This document shows positions 42,563 through 52,340 of a stretch of 64,000 nucleotides of DNA, piece after piece. The stretch spans positions 121,546 through 185,545 of the forward strand of contig JBAXIO010000006.1 in the NCBI GenBank assembly GCA_037138335.1, in the 5' to 3' direction. The stretch comes from CAIRDP01 sp037138335. GTDB taxonomy: Bacteria > Bacteroidota > Bacteroidia > Bacteroidales > FEN-979. The notes beneath the pieces were generated by a model. It was not told the DNA's origin and did not search any database. It worked only from the letters and a program-made list of their open reading frames with translations. A program made the position numbers and the translations under genes. Every line of letters starts with the position of its first letter. Positions within the stretch are counted from its first letter, which is position 1.

Positions 42563-43756
42563 TTACACTAATTTGGCTATAATCGCGTCGGCCATCTGGC
42601 TTGTCGATGTTGCTCCCTTGCTGAAAACATCAGGTTTCCCCGGGAGTTTCATCATATCGTAAGTCATGACCTTACCTTCTTCAACCACTTCTGCAATGGC
42701 TTTGGAAATTTTTGCAGCAATTGCATTCTCGCCTATATGCTCGAGCATCATGCAGGCGCTCATGATCATGGCGATGGGATTAACGATAGAAGGATTGAAT
42801 TCGGCATACTTGGGAGCTGAACCGTGAGTGGGTTCGAACACTGCGATCTCGGGGCCGATATTGGCGCTGCAGGCGAAGCCCAGTCCGCCGATAAGACCGG
42901 CAAAACCATCGGAAATGATATCTCCGAACATATTGCTGGCAACAACAACATGGTATGTTTCAGGATTCTTGGTGAGCCACATCATCTGGGCGTCGATATT
43001 GGTATCCTGTACCTTGATGCCGGGGTACTCTGTTTTCGACATTTCCTGGGCGATTTTAAGCATCATTCCAGAGGTCTCCCTGATCACATTTGGTTTTTCG
43101 CAAACCGTGACAGTGTCGAAGCCCCTTGATTTGGCATACTCGAATGCAGCTTTTACAATACGGCTGGTATATTTTTTGGTCAGGATACGGGTTGAAACAG
43201 CGAGTTCAGGCCTGGGGCACCATGCAAAATTGTCCTTGAATTTTTTATGGGTCATCAGCGCATCATACACCTGGTCGGGGGGATTGGTCCATTCCACGCC
43301 GCCATAAAGACCTTCGGTATTCTGCCTGAAGATCATGGTATCAACAACAGGTTCCTCTATAACGCCCCCAAAACCGCGGCGGATGAAATTCAAAGGGTTC
43401 CCTTTAAAGGTTTTACATGGACGCATGCAGATATCAAGGTCATATTTCTGGCGCATGCTTACAATCGGGCTGTAGTAAGTAAACCCTTTCCCTTTCAGTT
43501 CAGGTGAAATCTCAGCTTCGGCTTTGTCCTTGGGCTTTGAAGTAATCGCTCCGAAGAGACCGATCTTATGCTGTTCAAGGAGTTTCTGCGTGCGTACAGG
43601 GAAGGGGTCGCCTTCCTTGCACCAGAATTCCCATCCGATGTCGCCATGAACGTATTCAGCTTCAAAACCGGCAGCATCCAAAACGCGGATGGCCTCATCC
43701 AGGACTACTTTACCTATGCCGTCACCAGGCATGGCTACGATTGTTCTTTTTGCCAT
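42563..43756 (-). CDS. Isocitrate/isopropylmalate dehydrogenase family enzyme
   Basis: 397 residues. Oxidative decarboxylase of a 3-substituted malate. Visible features are IVAMPGDGIGKVVLDEAI at the N-terminus, IFRQNTEGLYGGVEW (substrate/phosphorylation region), CEKPNVIRETSG, the metal-binding NMFGDIISDGFAGLIGGLG and EPTHGSAPKYA. The sequence is closer to isocitrate dehydrogenases than LeuB, but homoisocitrate cannot be excluded. It is first in a unit with the HD protein and the fused aconitase-family enzyme, with an octamer array in between. Confidence 0.87.
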   Translation of the reverse strand: MAKRTIVAMPGDGIGKVVLDEAIRVLDAAGFEAEYVHGDIGWEFWCKEGDPFPVRTQKLLEQHKIGLFGAITSKPKDKAEAEISPELKGKGFTYYSPIVSMRQKYDLDICMRPCKTFKGNPLNFIRRGFGGVIEEPVVDTMIFRQNTEGLYGGVEWTNPPDQVYDALMTHKKFKDNFAWCPRPELAVSTRILTKKYTSRIVKAAFEYAKSRGFDTVTVCEKPNVIRETSGMMLKIAQEMSKTEYPGIKVQDTNIDAQMMWLTKNPETYHVVVASNMFGDIISDGFAGLIGGLGFACSANIGPEIAVFEPTHGSAPKYAEFNPSIVNPIAMIMSACMMLEHIGENAIAAKISKAIAEVVEEGKVMTYDMMKLPGKPDVFSKGATSTSQMADAIIAKLV

Positions 43757-43799
43757 AAGAGTATGATTTGGTTTGTATTAGGGTATGTGAATTGGTTCA

Positions 43800-43807
43800 C
43801 AAAAGTA
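43800..43807 (-). promoter_or_regulatory. -7 promoter element for isocitrate dehydrogenase family gene
   Basis: On the minus strand TACTTTTG (exact TAnnTTTG) lies 43 nt before the start at 43756. The rest of the 274-nt gap up to the next gene end (44031) holds AT-rich DNA and the terminator at 43978-44016. Confidence 0.45.
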
Positions 43808-43977
43808 CAAACTTTTCATCTTAATTTCATAGTTTATGGAAGAATACCAGAATTTTTTGATAAAGAACTGTTTAAGATTGATTTGAAAAGTTCCGGGCAA
43901 CAGTTGAATAACTATTCTATGGAGCCGGTATTCGCCATGTGGTCCAACCCGTTTTCTGAAATGAATTTTATAAGGAT

Positions 43978-44016
43978 AAAAAAGCAGGCATGGCCGATAT
44001 CAGCCATGCCTGCTTT
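43978..44016 (-). terminator. Intrinsic terminator of the T9SS cargo gene
   Basis: AAAGCAGGCATGGC (43981-43994) pairs perfectly with GCCATGCCTGCTTT (44003-44016) across an 8-nt loop. Read on the minus strand it is followed by TTTTTT, 14 nt after the stop codon at 44031. Strong canonical terminator. Confidence 0.88.
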
Positions 44017-44030
44017 ACATTCTGATTATT

Positions 44031-47000
44031 TTAATTGCTGATAATTATCTTCCGGATGATTTTATTATCGCTGCTTGTGAATACGATGGTATAAACTCCA
44101 GCTGGAGTTGGTCTGAGATCGATTAGCTGAGAAGTTGTGCCTTCTACCACAAAATCAGTATAAAGGTATATCCTGGCTCCAAGTTCATTATAGATTGCTA
44201 TATTGAATGAAGTTTTGGTTGGCCAGCTTATTGAAGCAGTAAAACTGCCATTGTTAGGTACAGGATATATGCTGAATGATCCTTCGATGTTTTCATCAAT
44301 ACCTACACCCTGAATGTATTTATGGTTGGAGGTGTCTGATGAACAGTTCTGAAGGGTCACCTGGGTCCAGTACCAGCCAGGCCGGGTCGCAGGAACATTA
44401 TAAGACTGGGAGGTGGCACCTGCAACGGCAGTACCATTATGATACCACTGATTCCCATCGGCTGCATTTGAGTTCAGCATCTGGCCATTAGCTGTAATGA
44501 CAGGCGTTTGGGGTACCGGGTTGACTGTAATACCCAGGCTGGCAATTGTACCGTTACCACAAATATTATTCCCATAAACACTAATGCTGCCTGAAACTGC
44601 ATTGGGAGAATAATTTACAATAATATTATTTGTTCCTGACCCGCCGGCAAGGCTGGCACCAGCAGGGAGTGTCCAAACATAATACATCGTGTTAACAATT
44701 GGAGCTGTGGAGTATGAAATACCTTGTTCCCCTGCACAAATGACATTCACACCGGTAATAGAGCCAGCATTGCCGGGAACAGGATTTACTGTAACCGGGA
44801 AAACAGTTGGTGTTGCAGGGATACATCCGTTAGAATTAGTATAGCTCACACTTATTGATTGTGCACCGGCCGTCGGCCAGACTACCTGTACAACATTGGT
44901 TCCTGATCCGGCAGTAATGGTCCCGCCTGAAGAAATGGTCCAGTTGTAGTTTGTCATTCCTGGTTCTGTTATATAAGTATAAAACCCTGAATTAGCGCAA
45001 AGGCTGTTGCTTCCCGAAATGGCAGGAATGGGCAATGGGTTCACAGTCACAGTCTGGCTTGCTATACTTGTACATAAATTAGCATGGGTCACGCTCACAG
45101 AATATGTGCCGCCTGTGCTTACAATGATAGATGCCGTGGTAGCCCCTGTAGACCAAAGATAGGTGTTGTTGATATTAGTTCCCCCGGAGGCATTCAGGGT
45201 GACAGATCCACCTGAACAAAAAGTTGTACTACCAGCCGGAGTTATTGAAGCTGTAAAACCGGTACAGATATCCATGTCAAGTCCTGTAAGCAGATCAGAC
45301 CTGAATTTGCGGAGGTTTCCCACTAAATCTTTCGCTTCAAATCCATCATTATAGAGTACTACATCCCCACCATCCGTAACAACCTGGATCTGTGATAATG
45401 ATAACTGGGAATTTACATAAACAGGAATGATACCTTCCATTTTCAAAACACCGCTTGCTGAACTTAGAACTAATACAGGTGCATCTGCAGGGTATCCTGT
45501 CCATTTATATAAATCATTTGCACCTCCATCTCCGGAAGGTCCGGCAATTAGTATATAGGTTCCATTGGAAAGCCTGATAATATCCCGTATACCCCTGTTG
45601 CTCAGATTCAGTTCGATAGGCTGGCCAAATGCCGGATTTCCAACAGGAGAACCATTGTTAAACCATGATTCAAAATTAAGGATAGGAGCAATAACGGCAT
45701 TCGTACGGTTGCTCACGGGTACCAAAGGAGCTCTCAGGCCAAGATATAAGGTTGTGTTGTCAGGCCCAAATACCATTCCTTCAAGAGAGAATCCGTTGGG
45801 AGCTTTTGAGTCTACTCCTGCTGTGGCGGATGCAGTGAAAGCATAACCATTGGCATCTCCCCAGGCAAGCAAGGCTGTCCTGATATTCACATATCCTGCA
45901 AAAGTAAAGGCAGTGGACGCCCCTGTACCAGTGACTGTCGTCGCAAACAGCCTGTCACGGTTGGGCTTATTGGGGAATGGAGCGGCTCCATTGCTCATTG
46001 ACCCCGACCAGTACATTTTATTTATGACCGAAGGACTTTTAGCTGCTGCTTCCAGGTCTACTTCAGGATGCCCCGGATCGGGCAGTGCAAGGTTTGAAGA
46101 GTAATCGTAGGATACAGCAGGTAAGCCGGATGCTGACCTTGAATAAACGTTTAAATAATCAAATTCATCATCCCCGCTGATATAATAATTATTATCCAGT
46201 GCTATTGCATCTGAGGCATCCGACATGCCGGTATGCCAGAAAGTGTTTGCCGGAATGATGTCGGGCGTACGGGCTGAAGCTGCATAAGCAATTACATAAG
46301 TCTTATTATTAACGCCATCGCTAACCGTAACTGAAATATTCGAATAACCAACACTGACCGGTGTTATTTTTAAATTCCTGATGGCCCCGGTACCCGTGAT
46401 CACAACATTGGCATTTGGCACCACTGCAATGTTGCTGCTGACGGTGGTCAATGTCAATAAACTTGCAGGGGTTTCGTTATCATTAATAGCAAAATCAATT
46501 CCCAGGGTGCTTGCAGGATCAGTAATATCAGCAATCACACCGCTTAAGGTATACGGGCTGGTAGGCGAAACCATTACCCCGCCATCGATATAATCGGAAG
46601 TGGTTGCTGTGTTTATTACAATTGTCGGTACCGTATTATCATTATCCAGAATTGTTATAGTCTGGGTTGTTGTTGCGCCAAGTACCATTCCCGGAGATGG
46701 GTTGCTTATCGTTAATATGGCAGTTTCAGTGGGTTCAAATATAGCATCGTCAACAACCGTAAAAGTGACTGTACCTGTTGATGCTCCTGCTGGTATCGTG
46801 ATTGTTGAATTGGAAAGGATATAATCACCTGCTGTAATCCCTGTTCCTGAAACACCAAGAGAAACAGTTTGTGCAGTTGCAACCGGGGATGAAGCAATGG
46901 CGGTTACTGTGACTACAGTAGAGGCAGCTTCGGAACCACTGTTTGTGTTGATATCAAGATTAACAACCGGGGTTCCTGAATCAACAGGCGAAAAGGAAAT

Positions 47001-48236
47001 GCCCTTATAAAACACCCCAGCCGTTGCACTTACAAGAGTGGTTGCCGGGGATGATGCCGCTGTACCATTATCTGTAATTTTGATAACCCTGTTCCCTGCA
47101 GTTTCAAAGGTAGTTGCATATAATACAGGGGTAGCGGGTACAGAATAATCTGCAACCAGGCCGTATGCTCCAATATTCGTTGCGCCTGTGCCAAGAGTAT
47201 AAGCCAGACTCCATACACTTCCCGATTTGGTCCATTTCTGGATCCCTCCATTACTTGTATTTAAATTAATGGCAATATAACAAACATTCATCGCCGGATT
47301 AAATGAGAAATCTTCAGGAATGATTGCCCCAGTATTTATTACCTGGGTTATTGTAACAGGGTTAGTTGTTGGTAAGCCTGTCATCTTGAATATACCATAA
47401 TTATTAGCGGCAAGACCGCCATACTGTTTTTGGGTTGAAAAATAGATATCTCCTCCGAAGATCCGCAATCCATATGCTTTAGGAGGATTTGTAGCCAAGG
47501 TACCCAGTCCGGCCTGGGTACCGGGACCGTAAAAATCTATACCATCAACACCAGCTACTGAGGCCCCTGATGCCCAATATTTGGTACCGTCGGAAACTGC
47601 ACCCCGTATATCGTTCTGGTTGTAGTAAACATTGCTGAGAGCTAACTGTGAGTAAAACCCTGATTGGGTGACTAAACCTACAGCTCTTGAGATTGCAGCT
47701 GCAGTAGTCGCAGTGATATCAGCAAATGAAGCAGACGTTGCATAGCCTCCAAGCATCAGGTATTTCCCATCGGTGGAATTGGTCAGGAATCCTTCTGATC
47801 CTCCGTAAACACCGGATGTTTGCAAAGGGTAATTATTGATCACTGATGATGGGATAATTATCGTTGCGCCTGGTGTCCCTGATGTGGTAAATTCCTGGAG
47901 TGTAATCGGTGAGGAAGATTTGCTTACCGTAGTGGTTGTTTTTAATACAACCAGCCTACCCGGGCTGAAATTAGGCGGATCGCTGACAGGTGACATTTTT
48001 ACAGGAACAATACCGGGGTTCTCTGTCTGGGCTTTTCCATTCTTAACTCCTGCAATCATTAAAATCACAGTCATTATTACCAAAGGTAAATTTATCAGCA
48101 TACCTTTCCCTTTCGCCCATAAAATGTTCAGATCCCATAAAGAGGAGATTCGATTGTTTATGTTTCTCTGTTTGCATTCTTTGCCAACAGGCCAGCATCC
48201 TTTATTTTCTGTAAGTACCACTTTTTGATTCATCAT
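44031..48236 (-). CDS. Large secreted T9SS cargo protein with Calx-beta and Ig/PKD-like domains
   Basis: 1401 residues. A basic 45-residue lead precedes a hydrophobic signal segment (LINLPLVIMTVILMIAG), so the start may really be Met46 at 48101. The first 400 residues look like a beta-propeller-like region (SSVINNYPLQTSGVYGGSEG). A Calx-beta domain follows (about 430-530, ending ITILDND), then a DUF3616-like part (SLEGMVFGPDNTTLYLGLRA), three Ig/PKD-like repeats from about 1000, and a C-terminal type A sorting domain (SIYPVPNNGSFTASI to the end, PAGVYTIVF). It is therefore exported by the Type IX system and attached to the surface. Function unknown; possibly adhesive. Confidence 0.88.
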   Translation of the reverse strand: MMNQKVVLTENKGCWPVGKECKQRNINNRISSLWDLNILWAKGKGMLINLPLVIMTVILMIAGVKNGKAQTENPGIVPVKMSPVSDPPNFSPGRLVVLKTTTTVSKSSSPITLQEFTTSGTPGATIIIPSSVINNYPLQTSGVYGGSEGFLTNSTDGKYLMLGGYATSASFADITATTAAAISRAVGLVTQSGFYSQLALSNVYYNQNDIRGAVSDGTKYWASGASVAGVDGIDFYGPGTQAGLGTLATNPPKAYGLRIFGGDIYFSTQKQYGGLAANNYGIFKMTGLPTTNPVTITQVINTGAIIPEDFSFNPAMNVCYIAINLNTSNGGIQKWTKSGSVWSLAYTLGTGATNIGAYGLVADYSVPATPVLYATTFETAGNRVIKITDNGTAASSPATTLVSATAGVFYKGISFSPVDSGTPVVNLDINTNSGSEAASTVVTVTAIASSPVATAQTVSLGVSGTGITAGDYILSNSTITIPAGASTGTVTFTVVDDAIFEPTETAILTISNPSPGMVLGATTTQTITILDNDNTVPTIVINTATTSDYIDGGVMVSPTSPYTLSGVIADITDPASTLGIDFAINDNETPASLLTLTTVSSNIAVVPNANVVITGTGAIRNLKITPVSVGYSNISVTVSDGVNNKTYVIAYAASARTPDIIPANTFWHTGMSDASDAIALDNNYYISGDDEFDYLNVYSRSASGLPAVSYDYSSNLALPDPGHPEVDLEAAAKSPSVINKMYWSGSMSNGAAPFPNKPNRDRLFATTVTGTGASTAFTFAGYVNIRTALLAWGDANGYAFTASATAGVDSKAPNGFSLEGMVFGPDNTTLYLGLRAPLVPVSNRTNAVIAPILNFESWFNNGSPVGNPAFGQPIELNLSNRGIRDIIRLSNGTYILIAGPSGDGGANDLYKWTGYPADAPVLVLSSASGVLKMEGIIPVYVNSQLSLSQIQVVTDGGDVVLYNDGFEAKDLVGNLRKFRSDLLTGLDMDICTGFTASITPAGSTTFCSGGSVTLNASGGTNINNTYLWSTGATTASIIVSTGGTYSVSVTHANLCTSIASQTVTVNPLPIPAISGSNSLCANSGFYTYITEPGMTNYNWTISSGGTITAGSGTNVVQVVWPTAGAQSISVSYTNSNGCIPATPTVFPVTVNPVPGNAGSITGVNVICAGEQGISYSTAPIVNTMYYVWTLPAGASLAGGSGTNNIIVNYSPNAVSGSISVYGNNICGNGTIASLGITVNPVPQTPVITANGQMLNSNAADGNQWYHNGTAVAGATSQSYNVPATRPGWYWTQVTLQNCSSDTSNHKYIQGVGIDENIEGSFSIYPVPNNGSFTASISWPTKTSFNIAIYNELGARIYLYTDFVVEGTTSQLIDLRPTPAGVYTIVFTSSDNKIIRKIIISN

Positions 48237-48597
48237 TAAGGTTTTAGATTTATATATTGATTAATATTCCATAATAATAGATTGAAATAAATGCATCTTT
48301 GAACATTGAGTGAGAATACCTTCGGTCATGATAACCTGACCGAAAAGAAAAACACAAAATTACCCTGACATTTTTCCTCGGGTGTTAAGGAATTATCAAA
48401 TAATTGAGCAGAGAACCGCCTAGTGTTAAGAAATTGTAAAATGTTAAGGATTTTAATATCACCTTCTTTCAACACATATCAAATACTTAACTTTACTGTA
48501 CGGAAACCATCCCATCCCGGTTTTGCTATTGAAAAATAATTCAGGCATGAAAATTTTTATAATTTACCTTATAATTTCAGTCCGGAGGTTGTCTTGA
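48237..48597. promoter_or_regulatory. Divergent intergenic region with an 8-bp inverted repeat
   Basis: 361 bp of AT-rich DNA between the T9SS cargo gene and the alpha-galactosidase gene. TTCGGTCA (48321-48328) and TGACCGAA (48337-48344) form a perfect inverted repeat with an 8-nt centre, a good operator candidate. TAACTTTA (48488-48495) is a possible -7 box toward the galactosidase, and GGAGG at 48584-48588 is an unusually good Shine-Dalgarno sequence 9 nt before its ATG. No gene seen. Confidence 0.45.
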
Positions 48598-49791
48598 ATG
48601 AATGGAAAAGCTGTTTTAACCATAGTGCTTTTGTTGATTTTATTTTTACCTGACGAGTATGGGCAGAAATTCGATACACTGGCGAGGACACCCCCCATGG
48701 GTTGGAACGGGTGGAATTCGTTCAAATGCAGGATCAATGAATCGGTCATCCGGGAAGTGGCGGATGCAATGGTTTCCAATGGAATGAAGGATGTGGGTTA
48801 CAGTTATCTTATTCTTGATGATTGCTGGCAGACCGAAAGAGATCTAAATGGGATCATATTAGCTGATCCAGACAGGTTTCCCTCAGGTATGAAAATCCTC
48901 GGTGATTATATCCATTCAAAGGGATTAAAATTCGGTATTTATTCGGACGCAGGGACCGAAACCTGCCGTGGAAGACCAGGAAGTAAAGGCCATGAACTCA
49001 AGGATGCTACGACTTATGCCACCTGGGGGGTTGATTACCTGAAGTACGACTGGTGTTCGCATGGAAAACAGGATGCGGAATCCTCATACCTTCTTATGCG
49101 CGACGCACTTTATAAAGCCGGGAGACCGGTGGTATACAGCATTTGCGAATGGGGAAAGAATAACCCCTGGGAATGGGCAAAGGATATTGGTCATTTGTGG
49201 CGGACCACTCCTGATATAATAAACTGCTTTGACTGCAGGAACATCCTGGGGGGAATGGGTATTCTGCAAATTATCGACAGAATGGCAGATCTTGGCAGTT
49301 TTACGGGTCCAGGGCACTGGAATGATGCAGATATGCTACAGATCGGGAACGGGGAGCTTAGCCCGGCTGAAGAAAGGCTGCATCTCAGTATGTGGGCTAT
49401 GTTTTCCTCCCCTCTGATTGCCGGTAATGATATTCGTAATATGTCTGAGGAAACACTAACTATTTTGACCAATCGCGAAGTAATTGCAATTGACCAGGAC
49501 AGACTCGGGATCTCAGCTTTCCGCTGGCTTAAATCCGGTGACCTGGAGATATGGTTTAAACCTCTCGAGCATGGAGAATTTGCTCTCTGCTTGATAAACC
49601 GGTCTTTCAAAACAGCCAATTTTGACCAGGATATGAAAGCGACTGTTAACAAACAGTATACTATCGATGATTCTTTTATGATCAGGGACTTGTGGAAACA
49701 CGAGGTCATCGGCAACACAAGCGAAAATCTAAAAGGAAACCTTGGTCCCCATGAGGCGCTTTTGATTCGATTAACGAAAAAGACTCCTTAG
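48598..49791 (+). CDS. Alpha-galactosidase, GH27
   Basis: Hydrolyses terminal alpha-galactosides (melibiose, raffinose, galactomannan side chains). 397 residues with a signal peptide (to about 22). The GH27 start LARTPPMGWNGWNSF, LDDCWQ and GIYSDAGTETCRG are typical. Catalytic nucleophile Asp151 in LKYDWCSHG and acid/base Asp243 in HWNDADML are present; the C-terminal beta domain follows from about 300. It is probably periplasmic or surface-bound. Preceded by a strong GGAGG ribosome-binding site. Single gene, not in an obvious polysaccharide utilisation locus. Confidence 0.95.
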   Translation: MNGKAVLTIVLLLILFLPDEYGQKFDTLARTPPMGWNGWNSFKCRINESVIREVADAMVSNGMKDVGYSYLILDDCWQTERDLNGIILADPDRFPSGMKILGDYIHSKGLKFGIYSDAGTETCRGRPGSKGHELKDATTYATWGVDYLKYDWCSHGKQDAESSYLLMRDALYKAGRPVVYSICEWGKNNPWEWAKDIGHLWRTTPDIINCFDCRNILGGMGILQIIDRMADLGSFTGPGHWNDADMLQIGNGELSPAEERLHLSMWAMFSSPLIAGNDIRNMSEETLTILTNREVIAIDQDRLGISAFRWLKSGDLEIWFKPLEHGEFALCLINRSFKTANFDQDMKATVNKQYTIDDSFMIRDLWKHEVIGNTSENLKGNLGPHEALLIRLTKKTP

Positions 49792-50001
49792 AATTTAGGA
49801 AAATAGCTTTATGAGGGCATGCATATACTGAAAAACATGTGGAAGAGGTTTTTGTATTTTCCGATAGAGAAACCATATTCTCGCAGTAAAGGAGTATTCA
49901 ATAGTTCAACGTGCAATAATTTAATCGTTAATTAACCTTTTGTTCAAAATGGGCAGCAGGGGTGGAATTACCTTTACAAACCTAAACCTAAACCCATTCA
50001 T

Positions 50002-51333
50002 ATGAAAAAACTATCCCTGCTTCTTGCTGCTCTTTGCATTCTGTCCATTAATGCTTGTAAAAAAAGCAGCAGTGATAATCAAACCACGCCAACAAAAAGC
50101 ACGTTTAAAATAGCTGTGCTTTCCGACATTCATTATATGGATCCGTCACTCTTAGTTCATGATGGACCTGCATTTCAGGCATATCTTAAAATGGATAGAA
50201 AATTACTTGCAGAAAGTGATGCGATCCTCAGGGAGTCCGTTACTGAACTCCTTGTTTCAAAGCCTGACCTGGTACTTATTTCAGGCGATTTAACAAAGGA
50301 TGGTGAGCTGATAAGCCATCAATCTGTTGCTGGATTAATTTCACAATTAATTAATGCCGGGATTAAAGTCAGGGTAACTGTTGGAAACCATGATGTGAAT
50401 AACCCACATGCATTAAAGTACGATGGAACCAATGCCACCCGGGTTCCTTCCGTTAGAGCTGATGATATAAAATCAATTTATGCAAATAGCGGGTATGGAG
50501 ATGCTTTATATTCAGATCCCAATTCATTGAGCTATGTTTCTGAGCCTATTCCCAATCTATGGCTGATCACAATCGATGCTGCCGAATATTATAATAATAA
50601 TGATTCCACCGATGTCACGGAAGGTATAATAAAGCCCGAAACCATGACCTGGGCCCTGGCACGCCTTGCTGAAGCAAATCTGAAGGGCAAAACTGTTATC
50701 GGCATGATGCATCACGGGATCCTTGAACATTTCAGCGGACAGGCAACGATGTTTTCCGAATATGTTGTTGATAACTGGTCCACGGTTTCAGATCAACTGA
50801 TGAATGCAGGGCTAAAGATCATGTTTACCGGGCATTTCCACGCAAATGATATTGTTAAAAAAGCAACTGGAAATAATTTTCTGTTTGATATTGAAACAGG
50901 CTCTACTGTTACTTATCCATGCCCTTACCGTGTTATTACTTATGTTAAAGATTCAACCCTGGCTATAACAACAAACCATATCACAACTATCAATTATGCT
51001 GGTTTGAACGGGCAGCCATTTGCTACATATGCAAAAAATGCACTTCAGGCCGGGATGGATACAATATCAAAGCTTACACTTATGGCTCCGCCGTACTATG
51101 CTCCCGCTCCAATTGCAATGGCCGTTGCCCCGAGGATGAGAAATGCCATGATGGCACATTATGCCGGAGATGAATCCCTTTCGGCTGATGAAAATGCTCT
51201 TATTCAGGCAACAATTGCCCAGGCAGGTGCTTTAGGACCAATTCTCAATCTGTATTTAATGAGTCTCTGGACTGATTTGACTCCAAAGGACAATACATTG
51301 ACGATCAATCTGAAAACAGGGAGTTCAAATTAA
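50002..51333 (+). CDS. Calcineurin-like metallophosphoesterase lipoprotein
   Basis: 443 residues. A lipoprotein signal with Cys19 (ILSINACKK) is followed by the metal-site motifs of calcineurin-type phosphoesterases in order: LSDIHYMDP, ISGDLTKDGE, VGNHDVNN, GMMHHGI and FTGHFHAND. The C-terminal 120 residues are helical and unusual for small phosphoesterases. It could act on phosphate esters, cyclic nucleotides or teichoic-like polymers; substrate unknown. The upstream 210-nt gap holds a weak -7 box (TACCTTTA at 49969-49976) and no gene. Confidence 0.9.
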   Translation: MKKLSLLLAALCILSINACKKSSSDNQTTPTKSTFKIAVLSDIHYMDPSLLVHDGPAFQAYLKMDRKLLAESDAILRESVTELLVSKPDLVLISGDLTKDGELISHQSVAGLISQLINAGIKVRVTVGNHDVNNPHALKYDGTNATRVPSVRADDIKSIYANSGYGDALYSDPNSLSYVSEPIPNLWLITIDAAEYYNNNDSTDVTEGIIKPETMTWALARLAEANLKGKTVIGMMHHGILEHFSGQATMFSEYVVDNWSTVSDQLMNAGLKIMFTGHFHANDIVKKATGNNFLFDIETGSTVTYPCPYRVITYVKDSTLAITTNHITTINYAGLNGQPFATYAKNALQAGMDTISKLTLMAPPYYAPAPIAMAVAPRMRNAMMAHYAGDESLSADENALIQATIAQAGALGPILNLYLMSLWTDLTPKDNTLTINLKTGSSN

Positions 51334-51462
51334 TCCTGGTAAACAATACTGTAAAGATCTTTTCTCTGGTCTTCACAAATATGAGCGGCACTTGAAGTCT
51401 TATTTCTATATATGCGATAATACAGGTTTTTTCATAGGTTTAATCATAATTGAAATCAGAAA

Positions 51463-51771
51463 ATGAGTATAAAAAAAGAGTATTTAACCGATAAAGGAGT
51501 TTGTAAGGTTAAATTCAGCTTACCTCCACACTTAACTGCTTCCACCAAAAAGGCTTCCCTTGTTGGTGATTTCAATAACTGGGATCCTAAACAAGCGCCG
51601 ATGATAAGAAGGCGCAACGGAATTCACTCAGTTAGTATTGAACTTCGGGTTGGGAATGAATACCAGTTCAAATATTTAATCGACGGAACCCAGTGGGAAA
51701 ATGAGAGTGAAGCAGACAAGAAAATAAGGTCCGAATACCAGGATTCGGAAAATTCAGTGATTGTGGTATAA
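51463..51771 (+). CDS. Free-standing CBM48/glycogen-binding domain protein
   Basis: 102 residues forming a single early-set (isoamylase N-terminal / AMPK-beta glycogen-binding) beta-sandwich: ASLVGDFNNWDPKQAPMIRR and YQFKYLIDGTQWENE are the carbohydrate-binding signature (Trp in NNW, KYLIDG). There is no catalytic domain and no signal peptide, so it is a small cytoplasmic protein that may bind glycogen or a partner enzyme. No glycogen enzyme lies nearby. Convergent with the basic protein gene. Confidence 0.85.
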   Translation: MSIKKEYLTDKGVCKVKFSLPPHLTASTKKASLVGDFNNWDPKQAPMIRRRNGIHSVSIELRVGNEYQFKYLIDGTQWENESEADKKIRSEYQDSENSVIVV

Positions 51772-51790
51772 CTCTCTGAACAAAGATTCG

Positions 51791-52180
51791 TTACTTCTTC
51801 ACTTTGGATGTTCGAGTAGCCAGTGAAGTTTTTTCAGGACTTGCTTTTTTAATTGTTTTTGCCTTTCCAGTAAAAGTTTTAACAGGTTTTGGTTTTGCCG
51901 GGACAGGTTTTTTAACCGAGTCCAGGTTTTCTGACTTTTTTACGGGAAAGAAATCAAAATAAATAATACGAAACTCCTTTTCAAGGCGGATAATGTCTGT
52001 TTTGGAATATTCTACCATTATTTTCTCGATATCTGCATAGCAAGTGCCATTATTTCCATTCCTGAAAATAACGACTGATTTTTTCTTGCTTACTACCTCG
52101 ACAAGCTTTTTAACGGCCTCAAGATCTCCCTGGATATGAACATCAGGAACTGATTTCTTGTTTTTCTTCTTGTTTTTCAT
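51791..52180 (-). CDS. Unknown basic protein
   Basis: 129 residues, not recognised. The N-terminus is a run of Lys/Asn (MKNKKKNKKS). A compact middle region (HIQGDLEAVKKLVEVVSKKK to FRIIYFDFF) is predicted mixed alpha/beta. The last 45 residues are a Lys/Pro/Thr-rich tail, histone-like in composition. It could bind nucleic acid, but that is only from composition. It stands alone between the CBM48 gene and the terminator of the nonulosonate operon. Confidence 0.6.
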   Translation of the reverse strand: MKNKKKNKKSVPDVHIQGDLEAVKKLVEVVSKKKSVVIFRNGNNGTCYADIEKIMVEYSKTDIIRLEKEFRIIYFDFFPVKKSENLDSVKKPVPAKPKPVKTFTGKAKTIKKASPEKTSLATRTSKVKK

Positions 52181-52269
52181 TCCCTTTTTTTCAAAGTTAG
52201 TGAAAATTATTTTATCAGCCAGTAAACAGAAGGATTATGATAGCATTTTCGGGCCATGTCCAAGTTACG

Positions 52270-52305
52270 AAAAAAACTTCCCTCCGGTAACCTGGGAAGG
52301 AAGTT
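52270..52305 (-). terminator. Intrinsic terminator of the nonulosonate operon
   Basis: On the minus strand AACTTCCTTCCC pairs with GGAGGGAAGTT (one mismatch) and is followed by TTTTTT. It begins 36 nt after the neuB stop codon at 52341. Confidence 0.75.
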
Positions 52306-52340
52306 GTATTAACCAACTGAAAGAAAATTAAAGAACGATT

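Noticed and set aside
43568..44041. Plus-strand open frame reaching into the gap after the isocitrate dehydrogenase family gene
   Set aside because: Half of it is antisense to that gene, the rest crosses its promoter and the terminator of the T9SS gene; no domain.
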